A stretch of DNA of 31,574 bases. It comes from Oscillospiraceae bacterium (lineage in GTDB: Bacteria > Bacillota_A > Clostridia > Oscillospirales > Oscillospiraceae). The position numbers and the translations under genes are program-made. The DNA is taken from positions 1 to 31,574 of the forward strand of contig JAETOP010000033.1 in the NCBI GenBank assembly GCA_021771675.1. The letters are read 5' to 3'. Shown here piece after piece: positions 1 through 7,629 of the stretch (positions within the stretch are counted from its first letter, which is position 1; every line of letters begins with the position of its first letter). Under the pieces are notes generated by a model, which saw only the letters and a program-made list of their open reading frames with translations, made no database searches and was not told where the DNA came from.

Positions 1-93
1 TTTTACTGCACAGTCCCTCAGTCAGCTTCGCTGACAGCTCCCCTTACACAGGGGAGCCTCCCTCAAAAGCCGTTACCCATTACCACTCAACGT
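1..93 (+). repeat. Dispersed palindromic repeat, copy A
   Basis: This stretch matches two other places in the window: 26238-26335 in reverse orientation and 26414-26498 in the same orientation. Shared blocks are an ACTGCACAGTCCCTCAGTCA start, a CTCCCCT/AGGGGAG hairpin in the middle, and a TTACCACTCAACG-type end. It contains two small hairpins, GTCAGC-TTC-GCTGAC and GCTCCCCT-TACAC-AGGGGAGC. The left edge is cut by the window, so the full unit may be longer. No protein is encoded. Similar short palindromic repeats are common in gut clostridial genomes; their function is not established here. Confidence 0.8.
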
Positions 94-221
94 CCCGCTC
101 ATAAAAGCGTTAGCCAGCGGGCATGTCTTGATGCCCCTACAAGGAGCGAATCATCCCGCTAAACGCCAATTTGTCAATTTGTTAAGCTTACATAAACAAT
201 AACATTCAGGAGGCTGACACC
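94..221. other. Spacer with a small TAGGGGC-type repeat
   Basis: This is non-coding sequence between repeat copy A and the first gene. Read on the minus strand it holds TAGGGGCATCAAGACATGCCC (about 119-140), which resembles the palindromic unit at 14818-14842. A possible -35 (TTGTCA, 171-176) lies ahead of the DUF362 gene but no convincing -10 follows it. The ribosome binding site AGGAGG at 209-214 serves the gene starting at 222. Confidence 0.4.
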
Positions 222-1331
222 ATGACACCAAAGGTTTATTTCACCAATTTCTGCACCGTTAACGGAGAGACTCTGCCCCAGAAGCTGGCCCGGCTGATTA
301 TGACCGCCGGGATGGATCAGATCGATTTCAAGGACAAATTTGTGGCCATCAAAATCCACTTTGGAGAATTGGGCAACATGGCCCATCTGCGCCCCGGCTA
401 TGCCCGGGTGGTGGTGGATTTGGTGAAGGAGCTGGGGGGCAAGCCCTTCCTCACCGACGCCAACACCATGTACATCGGCTCCCGGAAGAATGCTTTGGAT
501 CACATTGAAACCGCCTACTTAAACGGCTTCACCCCCTATACCACCGGCTGCCATGTGATCATTGCCGACGGCCTGAAGGGCACCGACGAGGTGGCCGTTC
601 CCGTCCGGGGCGGCGAGTATGTCCAGGAGGCCATGATCGGCCGGGCGGTGATGGATGCGGACATCGTCATCTCTCTGAACCATTTCAAGGGCCATGAGGA
701 GGCGGGCTTTGGCGGCGCCCTGAAAAATCTGGGCATGGGCTGCGGCTCCAACCAGGGCAAGCGGGACATGCACAGTGCGGGCCGTCCCTGCGTTGATCCG
801 GAGAAATGTGTGGCCTGTGGCGCCTGCGCCAAAATCTGCGCCCACGACGGCCCCCAGTTGGACCCCGATACCGGCAGGATGAAGATCAACTGGGTCAACT
901 GTATGGGCTGCGGACGCTGCGTGGATGTGTGCCCCATGGAGGCCATCTATCACAGCAACGAGAAAGCTGTGCAGATGCTCAACTACAAGATTGCCGAATA
1001 CGCCAAGGCGGTGGTGGACGGCCGGCCCCATTTCCACATCTCCCTGGTGCGGGATGTGAGCCCCTACTGCGACTGCCATGCGGAGAATGATGTGCCCATT
1101 GTCCCCGATGTGGGGATGTTCGCCTCCTTTGACCCGGTGGCCCTGGATTTGGCCTGTGCCGAGGCGGTCCTGAAGCAGCCTGTGAACCCCGGGAGCCGGT
1201 TGGAGAAGATGACGAAGCCCGGCCTGGACCATTTCACCGCCGACTTCCCCGTCTCTGATTGGAGAGCCCAGATTCGCCACGGCAAAAAGATCGGCCTGGG
1301 TGAAGATAGCTATGAGCTGATTACCATTTGA
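222..1331 (+). CDS. DUF362 domain protein with two 4Fe-4S clusters
   Basis: The protein (369 aa) has an N-terminal DUF362 domain, recognisable from the blocks around IKIHFGELGN, TDANTMYIG and NHFKGHEEAGFGGALKNLGM. Two ferredoxin-type motifs follow: Cys196, 199, 202, 206 and Cys227, 230, 233, 237, each CxxCxxCxxxC followed by further conserved spacing, so it should bind two 4Fe-4S clusters. There is no signal peptide, so it is probably cytoplasmic. The ATG at 222 has an AGGAGG site eight bases or so upstream. DUF362 proteins are thought to act in electron transfer, but the substrate is unknown. The next gene starts 15 bases downstream and also encodes a cysteine-rich putative redox protein, so the two probably form an operon. 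The family assignment is firm; the role is not. Confidence 0.9.
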   Translation: MTPKVYFTNFCTVNGETLPQKLARLIMTAGMDQIDFKDKFVAIKIHFGELGNMAHLRPGYARVVVDLVKELGGKPFLTDANTMYIGSRKNALDHIETAYLNGFTPYTTGCHVIIADGLKGTDEVAVPVRGGEYVQEAMIGRAVMDADIVISLNHFKGHEEAGFGGALKNLGMGCGSNQGKRDMHSAGRPCVDPEKCVACGACAKICAHDGPQLDPDTGRMKINWVNCMGCGRCVDVCPMEAIYHSNEKAVQMLNYKIAEYAKAVVDGRPHFHISLVRDVSPYCDCHAENDVPIVPDVGMFASFDPVALDLACAEAVLKQPVNPGSRLEKMTKPGLDHFTADFPVSDWRAQIRHGKKIGLGEDSYELITI

Positions 1332-1346
1332 ATCGGGGCGCATCGT

Positions 1347-1814
1347 ATGAATCACAGTGAACTGGCGATAGAGAATTTCAAGCGGGGCTATAATTGCTCC
1401 CAGTCCGTGGTGGTGGCCTTCTGCGACGTGACGGGGATGACGCCCCATTATGCTGCCCGGCTCTCCAGCTCCTTCGGCGGCGGCATGGGCCGGATGCGGG
1501 AGGTCTGCGGCGCGGTGAGCGGAATGCTCCTGGTGGCGGGACTGCTGTATGGCTACGGCACCCCCGGGGACGATGAGAGCAAGCGGGCCCACTATAAATT
1601 GGTGCAGGAACTGGCCGGGAAATTCCGGGAGCGAGAGCAGAGCATCGTCTGCCGGGAGATTTTGAAAAATCCCCCCTCCGACCCCAACCCCACCCCCCGG
1701 GACGCGGACTTTTACCGCAAGCGTCCCTGCGCCCGCCTGGTGGCCCTGGCTGCCCAGATTTTGGATGATTATATCCGGGAGCACCCCATCACGGAATTAG
1801 GAGTTAGGAATTAG
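1347..1814 (+). CDS. C_GCAxxG_C_C family redox protein
   Basis: This 155-aa protein belongs to the C_GCAxxG_C_C family, small cysteine-rich proteins presumed to bind a metal or take part in redox chemistry. The family cysteines are visible: Cys17 (YNCSQS), Cys26, Cys54 in EVCGAVSG (the GCAxxG-like core), and two more near the C-terminus in IVCREIL and RPCARLV. A glycine-rich SSFGGGMGRM stretch precedes the core. The gene starts 15 bases after the DUF362 gene and is probably co-transcribed; its ribosome binding site is weak. The last six residues (ELGVRN) and the stop codon are encoded by a TTAGGAATTAG-type repeat that also follows metK at 26179, so the original C-terminus seems to have been replaced when the repeat inserted. 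Confidence 0.85.
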   Translation: MNHSELAIENFKRGYNCSQSVVVAFCDVTGMTPHYAARLSSSFGGGMGRMREVCGAVSGMLLVAGLLYGYGTPGDDESKRAHYKLVQELAGKFREREQSIVCREILKNPPSDPNPTPRDADFYRKRPCARLVALAAQILDDYIREHPITELGVRN

Positions 1815-2000
1815 GAATGATACTCAGTTTGGCAAGCTGTAAATTGGTGCTTCGTAGGGCTTATGTCATGACCCAGACGAACCCCTACGGCTTTTGGCTG
1901 GGCACAAAATGACATAAGGTACCGTAAGCACCACAGCAGCCAACCGACCAATTCAAATCCATGGGGCGGAGCGGCGGGGTCATGACATAAGCCCTACGGA
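1794..2000. repeat. TTAGGAATTAG repeat and 20-bp inverted repeat
   Basis: The segment begins with tandem TTAGGA units and continues into AAATTGGTGCTT (about 1841-1852), an order shared with 26179-26231 after metK. Two perfect 20-base arms, 1853-1872 and 1979-1998 (CGTAGGGCTTATGTCATGAC and its reverse complement), enclose 106 bases of non-coding sequence. The layout suggests a small non-autonomous palindromic element. No open frame of note lies inside. Confidence 0.7.
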
Positions 2001-2052
2001 CAACCCACCAAACATCAATTTGCCGGATAAATCAACATGCACCCAAAGCTTG

Positions 2053-2084
2053 GCGGGAGGAACCGCAAACGTGGTTCCTCCCGC
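2053..2084. terminator. Hairpin between convergent genes
   Basis: A 14-bp stem (GCGGGAGGAACCGC with GTGGTTCCTCCCGC, one G-T pair) closes on an AAAC loop. It lies 154 bases past the end of the M3 peptidase gene on the minus strand and 240 bases past the C_GCAxxG gene on the plus strand. No clean U-run follows on either strand, so its terminator role is inferred from position. A second, weaker GC hairpin followed by a T-rich tract lies at 2151-2180 on the plus strand. The rest of 2000-2237 shows nothing further. Confidence 0.45.
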
Positions 2085-2237
2085 TAAAATAGTTCTTATT
2101 GGCGCTTTTCCAGATGCCCGGACTGAACCACCGGGGGTTTGGGATCCACAGCCTCCCAGGCGGGGGGCCTTTTCTCTTCCTCTTTCACTGGCTTCACCTC
2201 AGCTACAGTTTAACCGGGAGAGGAAAAGTTATGTGTG

Positions 2238-3842
2238 TCAGGCAGCGGGAAAAAATTCCCGGAAGGTTGCGGCCACTTCCTCCAGCCGGCCCGGGGCGAA
2301 GGGGCTTTCCAGTCCCGTCTCCTCCAGGAAAGCCAGGAAATAGGGCTGCTGGGTGTCCAGGGATTGCTGGTATAATTTTTGACCCTGGCCGCTCTGGCTG
2401 CTTTCCAGCTGATACAGCTGCAATGCGGCATCGTTGGAGACGATGTAGCTGGGGATGTACATGGGATTGGTATAATAATGGCTGATGAACACAAAATTCC
2501 AGGGGGAGAAGTATTCATCCACCATTCCGTAATCCTCCGACACCTGCTCAAACAGCTGGCACAATGATTCTGTCGTTGGCTCTGAAAGCTGGTATATCTC
2601 CTGCTCAAACCGGGCGTAGCAGGCCTGCTCCACATAGACGGACAGGGAATCCAGCATTTTGTATCGGGCCAGCCCTTGGGCCTCCGGATGGAAGCACAGA
2701 GACAGATATTCAAAGCCCTGGGAGAAAAACTCGCTGACGTCAACCCCCGCTATGGAGCCGCCGCTGGCATAGTCATTGCAGAAATGGCCGAATTCATGGG
2801 CCATGGAGAGAAAATCGTAGGTGGTGCCTGAGGGGTTCAGAAACAGGAAGGGCTCCTGGTAGCTGGGCAGATAGATTTCAAAGGAGGAGTCATATTTGTG
2901 GGCTCCTGCCTCAATGTGGCAGAGACCCCCTTCCTCCATGAGCCGGAAGGCTTTCTGCACCCTGCCCCCCATGGCCTGGGCGGATTGGCGCACATAGTCC
3001 AGAGCCTGGTCGGGCTGGCATTCCTCCAAGCCCTCCGCATTTTCCCAGGCGATGCGGTACAGGGGAACCAGAGTGTCCCGGATACCATCCAAGTATGCGG
3101 CCATATCCTCCGGGGAGAAGTCCCGATAGTAGGAAAAATCATTGGCAAAATCCGGGTAGGAATCATAGCCCACATAAGCGGCCATCCGATTCCGGACATT
3201 GATCAGATCCGCCAATGTTTGGGCAACCTCCTGGGGACGGAAGAACAGCCGGCCCAGGGGCGAGGTGGTCTTGCGGTACTGGGCATAATACTGGTTGATG
3301 AGCCGGTTTTCCTCATCCATCAGCGCCACCAGGTCATCATCCCAGAAAATCTCCTCGCCGTATCCTTCAAAGAAGCCCTCACCGAAGAACTCCTGCTCCA
3401 ATTTGTCCCGGCAGGGGGTTTGGGCCAAAGTGTTGTTCAAATCCTCCAGCATTTGCTGTACGGTGGGAACAGCGCCGGTGCAGAAGCTGTTCTCCTCTTC
3501 CCAGTAGCTGTCGGTGAGGTCGATGCTGTAGTGAATATACGCCAGATTGCTGGCAGTGAAGAACCAGTCATAGGCATCGTAGAATTCAAACACCCCATCC
3601 AGAATGGCGGAGGCATCGTCCCCCTGCGACAGGCGACGCACTTCCTCCAAAAGGGACTGCATTTCTTCCATATCCGGCCGGGTGTATTCCATGTCTTCGT
3701 AGGCGATGACCGGCGGGGCGGGGAGCTGGAAGATGCCGGAAAGCAGGTCGCCCAGCTTGGCAAACGCATTCTCCGCAGAGGCGGGAAGGGTCAGACTCAG
3801 CACCAGCAGCAGCGACAGAAGACGAAGCAGGTGCTTTCTCAT
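2238..3842 (-). CDS. Exported M3 family oligoendopeptidase
   Basis: The 534-aa product begins with a clear signal peptide (basic MRKH, leucine-rich core, SAE after PA) and is then a soluble, acidic, helix-rich protein. The zinc site is the M3-type HEFGH at residues 349-353 (SMAHEFGHFC), with a downstream acidic motif, DVSEFFSQGFEYL, whose Glu371 aligns with the third zinc ligand of M3 enzymes. It should be a metallopeptidase cleaving short peptides outside the membrane; most M3 enzymes are cytoplasmic, so the signal peptide is noteworthy. The start ATG overlaps the stop of the upstream MATE gene by four bases (ATGA), with GAGGTG just upstream, so the two are translationally coupled. The peptide substrate is unknown. 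Confidence 0.88.
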   Translation of the reverse strand: MRKHLLRLLSLLLVLSLTLPASAENAFAKLGDLLSGIFQLPAPPVIAYEDMEYTRPDMEEMQSLLEEVRRLSQGDDASAILDGVFEFYDAYDWFFTASNLAYIHYSIDLTDSYWEEENSFCTGAVPTVQQMLEDLNNTLAQTPCRDKLEQEFFGEGFFEGYGEEIFWDDDLVALMDEENRLINQYYAQYRKTTSPLGRLFFRPQEVAQTLADLINVRNRMAAYVGYDSYPDFANDFSYYRDFSPEDMAAYLDGIRDTLVPLYRIAWENAEGLEECQPDQALDYVRQSAQAMGGRVQKAFRLMEEGGLCHIEAGAHKYDSSFEIYLPSYQEPFLFLNPSGTTYDFLSMAHEFGHFCNDYASGGSIAGVDVSEFFSQGFEYLSLCFHPEAQGLARYKMLDSLSVYVEQACYARFEQEIYQLSEPTTESLCQLFEQVSEDYGMVDEYFSPWNFVFISHYYTNPMYIPSYIVSNDAALQLYQLESSQSGQGQKLYQQSLDTQQPYFLAFLEETGLESPFAPGRLEEVAATFREFFPAA

Positions 3843-5227
3843 TGGCGCACCTCATAAAGGGGCTTGATCTTGCCAAGATACAGCCGGCGGTAGAGGGTGA
3901 AGGTGACGGCGGCGCTGACCACCTCGGCGATGGGAAAGCTCCACCACACATTGTTTACATTCCCAGTGAGGCTCAGCAAATAGGCGACAGGCAGCAGAAC
4001 GAAGAGCTGACGGCACAATGAGACAATGGTGGAATAGATGCCGCTGCCCAAGGCCTGGAAGCTGGCCCCCAGCATAATGCAGAAGGCGGCGACGGGGAAA
4101 TGGATGCTGATAATCCGCAGCGCCTTCACGCCCATGGCCATGAATTCCTCCGAGGGGTTGAACAGGCTCAGCAGCACCTCCGGCACCAGCTGGAAGGCGG
4201 TCAGGCCCAAAACCATGAAGCAGAAGGCGGTGGCACAGGCAATTTTCAGAGTCTTTGTCATCCGCTCCGGCTTCCTTGCTCCGTAGTTAAAAGCAATGAT
4301 TGAGATGGTGGCATTGTTGATGCCAAACAGGGGCATGAAGAAGAAGCTCTGGAGCTTGTAGTAGATGCCGAACACGCCAGTGGCGGTCTCCTGGAAGCCC
4401 TGGAAAATCTGGTTCATGCCGAAATTCATCACGGAGCCGATGCTGTTCATAATCAGCGCCGGAATACCCACCGCCAGGATGGGCTCCATAGACGCTTTCC
4501 TGGGGCGGATGTATTTCAGCCCCAGCTCCACATCCGGGTTCCGCTTCAAATTCAGATAGACGCAGATGGCTGCGCCCACCCACTGGCCAATGACCGTGGC
4601 GATGGCTGCACCGGCCACGCCCATGGCGGGGATGCCGAATTTGCCATGGATAAAGATGGGGTCGAGAATAATGTTGATGACGGCGCCGGTGGTCTGGGAG
4701 ATCATGGCGTACACCGTTCTGCCGGAGGCCTGGAGCAGCCGCTCTCCCAAAATCTGAACGAAGCAGCCCATGGTCCAGACGCAGCAGATTTGGACATAGG
4801 CGGTGCCGCTTTCCACCGTCTCGGCTACATTGGATTGCATGGCGAAATAGGGCCGGGCACCGAAGATGCCGAAGAGCATAAACAGGGCCACGGAGATCAG
4901 CATCAGAAAGATGCCGTTTCCGGCGGCGTAATTGGCTCCCTCCTGGTTTTTCTCCCCCAGGCTTTTAGACAGCAGGGAGTTGACGCCCACGGCAATGCCC
5001 ACGCTGAAGCCGATCTGCATATTCTGCACCGGGAAGGCCAGGGACAGGGCGGTCACTGCGCTTTCGGATACCTGAGAGACGTAGATGCTGTCCACCACAT
5101 TGTACAGTGCCTGGACCATCATGGAAATAATCATGGGCAGGGCCATGTTGAACAGAAGCTTACCGATGGGCATGACCCCCATCTTGTTTTCCTGGAGCCC
5201 GCCGGGAGCCGAGACTTGCTTTGCCAT
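3839..5227 (-). CDS. MATE family efflux transporter
   Basis: This 462-aa polytopic membrane protein has about twelve hydrophobic segments in two halves. The first half opens with PIGKLLFNMALPMIISMM and QALYNVVDSIYVSQ, typical of the MATE family in Firmicutes (MepA/DinF-like). Such proteins expel cationic drugs or metabolites in exchange for sodium ions or protons; the substrate here cannot be read. AGGAG lies five to nine bases before the ATG, and a near-consensus promoter is at 5266-5294. It is the first gene of a two-gene unit with the exported M3 peptidase, and the four-base overlap implies coupled expression. Whether transporter and peptidase share a substrate is open. Confidence 0.9.
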   Translation of the reverse strand: MAKQVSAPGGLQENKMGVMPIGKLLFNMALPMIISMMVQALYNVVDSIYVSQVSESAVTALSLAFPVQNMQIGFSVGIAVGVNSLLSKSLGEKNQEGANYAAGNGIFLMLISVALFMLFGIFGARPYFAMQSNVAETVESGTAYVQICCVWTMGCFVQILGERLLQASGRTVYAMISQTTGAVINIILDPIFIHGKFGIPAMGVAGAAIATVIGQWVGAAICVYLNLKRNPDVELGLKYIRPRKASMEPILAVGIPALIMNSIGSVMNFGMNQIFQGFQETATGVFGIYYKLQSFFFMPLFGINNATISIIAFNYGARKPERMTKTLKIACATAFCFMVLGLTAFQLVPEVLLSLFNPSEEFMAMGVKALRIISIHFPVAAFCIMLGASFQALGSGIYSTIVSLCRQLFVLLPVAYLLSLTGNVNNVWWSFPIAEVVSAAVTFTLYRRLYLGKIKPLYEVRQ

Positions 5228-5265
5228 TTCTTTTCTCCTTCAAAAATTGTCAAAATTACAATTCT

Positions 5266-5294
5266 ATTATAGGGGATATATATATGTTTTTCAA
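5266..5294 (-). promoter_or_regulatory. Vegetative promoter of the MATE-peptidase operon
   Basis: Read on the minus strand, TTGAAA (5294-5289) is followed by a 17-base spacer and a perfect TATAAT (5271-5266). The ATG of the MATE gene is 38 bases downstream of the -10. Confidence 0.8.
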
Positions 5295-5326
5295 GGACTG
5301 TTTTCAACCCTGGAAAAGCGAAGGCA

Positions 5327-5363
5327 GAAAAAATCCCCCCCGTATGGATCGTCATACGGGGGG
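5327..5363 (-). terminator. Intrinsic terminator of the P-loop gene
   Basis: On the minus strand, an 11-bp perfect stem (CCCCCCGTATG with CATACGGGGGG, 5336-5363) with a six-base loop is followed by ATTTTTT. It lies 17 bases after the P-loop gene and just upstream of the MATE promoter, separating the two units. Confidence 0.9.
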
Positions 5364-5379
5364 TCGATGTAGGGGGGAA

Positions 5380-5787
5380 TTACAGGTACTGCTTCAGAGC
5401 CTCGGAGGCGTTGGCGGGATCCTCGGACAGGGTTACGGTAATCTCCATGCTGTTGTCAGCGGCGAACTTGGCGGCCCAGGCGATGAAAGCCTCGGCGGAA
5501 GCCAGGTCGGCGTTGATAGTCTTGTACAGGTTATCAATGAAGACGTGGGTAATATCAAAGTTACCTGCGTGCATTCCGCTGAGGAAGCCCTTGAGCATCT
5601 CCACGGAGTTGATGCCGTATTCCTGGGAATCCACCAGGCGAACCTTGTAAGTAACGTCGTAGGTCAGCTTCTTGCCGTACTCGATGCACACGACGTCGCC
5701 GCTGGCCTGGGCTAGTGCGGTGTTGATGCCGTCGATCAGCTTCTTGGTCTTACCGGAGCCCTTCAGGCCCATAATAACATGAATCAT
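5380..5787 (-). CDS. Small P-loop NTPase-like protein
   Basis: The 135-aa protein starts with a beta strand and a Walker A motif, GLKGSGKTK (residues 7-15). A Walker B-like hydrophobic strand ending in aspartate (ITHVFIDNLYK) follows. It is much shorter than typical P-loop enzymes and has no recognisable second domain. Clostridial homologues tend to be labelled ATP-binding or PilT-like, but nothing here supports a pilus role, and the size and layout are closer to a thymidine kinase-like minimal core. The gene stands alone: promoter at 5832-5860, AGGAGG upstream of the ATG, and its own terminator. That isolation suggests a constitutive housekeeping role. Function unknown. Confidence 0.8.
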   Translation of the reverse strand: MIHVIMGLKGSGKTKKLIDGINTALAQASGDVVCIEYGKKLTYDVTYKVRLVDSQEYGINSVEMLKGFLSGMHAGNFDITHVFIDNLYKTINADLASAEAFIAWAAKFAADNSMEITVTLSEDPANASEALKQYL

Positions 5788-5831
5788 CGGAATGTCCTCC
5801 TTTGCTATGCCAGAATGATTGGCTTAGTCAC

Positions 5832-5860
5832 ATTCTATCAGGAATCCGAAAAATTTGCAA
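5832..5860 (-). promoter_or_regulatory. Promoter of the P-loop gene
   Basis: On the minus strand TTGCAA (5860-5855), a 17-base spacer and TAGAAT (5837-5832) form a good vegetative promoter 45 bases before the ATG. Confidence 0.65.
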
Positions 5861-5887
5861 CTACTATTTGTGGGAATTTTTCGTGAA

Positions 5888-7195
5888 CTATATTTTTTCA
5901 TAGCCGGGCTTGCCCAGAAGGGAAAACATATTGCGCTTATACAGCTCCACTCCCGGCTGATTGAAGGGATTGACTCCCAGAATATAGGCGGAGATGGCGC
6001 AGGAGAGCTCCAAAAAGTAAATCAGCTCCCCGACCGCAGCCTCATCCAATTGGCCGCATTCCATGGTAATCACCGGCACGCCCCCGTCCACATGGGCGGA
6101 TACAGTGCCGAGGTAGGCGCTTTCGTCCACATAATCCAGATGTCTTCCCGCCAGATAGTTCAATTTATCCAGATTTTTCACATCTGTGCCGATGGTGAAG
6201 CGCTGCTCCGGCGGGTCAAAGCGAAGCATGGTCTCGAAGATGTTCCGCCGCCCCTGCTGAATCATCTGGCCCAGGGAGTGGAGGTCGGCGGTGAATTCCG
6301 CCGTCACCGGGAAGAGCCCCTTGCCATCCTTGCCCTCGGATTCGCCGAAGAGCTGCTGCCACCAGCGGCCGAAGAGCTGGAAGCCCGGCTCAAAGCTCTC
6401 AAAAATTTCGATCTGCTTGCCGTGGCGGAGCATCAGGTTCCGGACGGCGGCATAGAGCCACACCGGATTTTCGTAGGAGCGCAGCTGGTAGCTTTCCTTG
6501 GCATCCATGCTGCCGGACAGGAGCCGGCCAATGTCGATGCCTGCCACAGCCATGGGGAGAAGCCCCACGGGGCTGAGCACGGAGAACCGCCCCCCCACGC
6601 TTGGAGGGATGGAGAAGGATTCCCACCCTTCCTCGTTTGCCATCTGCCGCAATGCGCCCTTTACCGGGTCGGTGATGGCGTAGATTCGCTCCCGGGCGCC
6701 GTCGGTGCCGTATTTCCGCTCCAGCATCCAGCGCAGCGCCCGGGTGGCCACGGCGGGCTCGGTGGTGGTGCCGGATTTGGAGATGATGGCGATGGAGAAA
6801 TCCTTCTCGTCCAGCAGCCGGCACAGCTCATTCCAGTGCCGGGTGCTCAGGCTGTTCCCGGCGTAAAAAATCTGAGGGTCTCCCTTACCCCGGTTCAGGT
6901 TCCGGTTGGGGCCCTGCAGCAGTTCGATGACTGCCCGGGAGCCTAAGTAGGAGCCGCCGATGCCGATGACCACAAAGGCGTCGCTGTTTGCCCGGATTTT
7001 CTCGGCGGCGGCCTGAATCCTGGCGATTTCGCCATTCAGCTCCCGGGTGGGCAGATTCATCCAGCCAAGATATTCGCTCCCGGCGCCGCTTCCCTCCGCC
7101 AGGGCAGAGTGAGCGGCGGCCACTTCCTTCTCAATGGCCATCAGGTCGCCAAATTCAACACCTCCCCAGATATTGGAAATGTCGAGTTTTATCAT
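5888..7195 (-). CDS. pgi: Glucose-6-phosphate isomerase
   Basis: This enzyme interconverts glucose 6-phosphate and fructose 6-phosphate in glycolysis and gluconeogenesis, in the cytoplasm. Visible family motifs are GIGGSYLGS (residues 78-86), the sugar-phosphate-binding SKSGTTTEP (139-147), the signature VGGRFSVLSPVGLLP, and the C-terminal signature ending GVNPFNQPGVELYK. I start it at the ATG at 7195 (MIKLDISN), giving 435 aa, normal for the Firmicute form. The reading frame continues 54 codons upstream, but that part has no family resemblance and would leave the enzyme with an odd arginine-rich extension. An AAAGGA lies about 13 bases upstream, a little far. It is monocistronic, lying between the P-loop gene and the divergently transcribed glutamine synthetase. 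Confidence 0.95.
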   Translation of the reverse strand: MIKLDISNIWGGVEFGDLMAIEKEVAAAHSALAEGSGAGSEYLGWMNLPTRELNGEIARIQAAAEKIRANSDAFVVIGIGGSYLGSRAVIELLQGPNRNLNRGKGDPQIFYAGNSLSTRHWNELCRLLDEKDFSIAIISKSGTTTEPAVATRALRWMLERKYGTDGARERIYAITDPVKGALRQMANEEGWESFSIPPSVGGRFSVLSPVGLLPMAVAGIDIGRLLSGSMDAKESYQLRSYENPVWLYAAVRNLMLRHGKQIEIFESFEPGFQLFGRWWQQLFGESEGKDGKGLFPVTAEFTADLHSLGQMIQQGRRNIFETMLRFDPPEQRFTIGTDVKNLDKLNYLAGRHLDYVDESAYLGTVSAHVDGGVPVITMECGQLDEAAVGELIYFLELSCAISAYILGVNPFNQPGVELYKRNMFSLLGKPGYEKI

Positions 7196-7477
7196 ATAAT
7201 GGAACACGTCCTTTCCAGGTGACTTGAAACACAGCCCTATTTTAACGCAAACGGGCGGTAAACGCAAGCCCTGGTCTGCATTTCTTAAAGATTTACGCCC
7301 TGTTTCGGCAAATTGCCAGCGCACGTTTCCCAGCGGAAGGCCCTGCAAGTATTCCACAGGAAAACAAATGTTGCCTTACGACGGAAAAATTCTTGAAAAA
7401 ATGGCACAAAGTTTTCCCGCCTTGCCGGGAGCAGGCTGTGAGAAGTTACAAAACTTGAGTGCTTCCACGAAAAGCTG

Positions 7478-7506
7478 TTGACATGGGGGGCAATTGGAGG
7501 TAGAAT
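7478..7506 (+). promoter_or_regulatory. Promoter of the glutamine synthetase gene
   Basis: TTGACA (7478-7483), a 17-base spacer and TAGAAT (7501-7506) form a near-consensus vegetative promoter. Transcription should start near 7513, giving a leader of about 117 bases. The remaining part of the pgi-glutamine synthetase spacer (7196-7477) shows no clear feature. Confidence 0.85.
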
Positions 7507-7523
7507 CCTCACAAACAAAGAAA

Positions 7524-7611
7524 GCCCCTCCCGGGGCAGCAAATTGTAAATGAAGCGACAAGGATGTCACATATGGAAGCCCCATATGACCCTTGTCGCT
7601 TTTTCATTTTT
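7524..7611 (+). promoter_or_regulatory. Glutamine synthetase leader with intrinsic terminator (putative attenuator)
   Basis: The leader has a small hairpin, GCCCC-TCCC-GGGGC (7524-7537), then a large one. The lower stem AGCGACAAGG (7554-7563) pairs with CCTTGTCGCT (7591-7600). An asymmetric internal loop separates it from an upper stem, CATATGG (7570-7576) with CCATATG (7582-7588). A T-rich tract (7600-7611) follows at once, so this is a textbook intrinsic terminator located between promoter and gene, 19 bases before the start codon. Its placement implies regulated read-through. The controlling factor, possibly an ANTAR-type antiterminator or an RNA ligand, is not identifiable here. Confidence 0.75.
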
Positions 7612-7629
7612 CAAAAAGGAGAAATCGGT

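Noticed and set aside
519..1784. 421-codon frame antisense to the DUF362 and C_GCAxxG genes
   Set aside because: Spans two real genes in antisense with no ribosome binding site or motif.
7196..7357. N-terminal extension of glucose-6-phosphate isomerase
   Set aside because: The extra 54 codons have no family match, and the ATG at 7195 gives the normal length.
7524..7600. ANTAR-type two-hairpin binding site in the glutamine synthetase leader
   Set aside because: The ANTAR motif needs six-base loops with conserved A and G. The loops I can draw are TCCC and AAGCC, so the match is not supported, though a different fold cannot be excluded.
7564..7629. Upstream start for glutamine synthetase
   Set aside because: It lies within the leader terminator hairpin; the ATG at 7630 has the better ribosome binding site and the family N-terminus.
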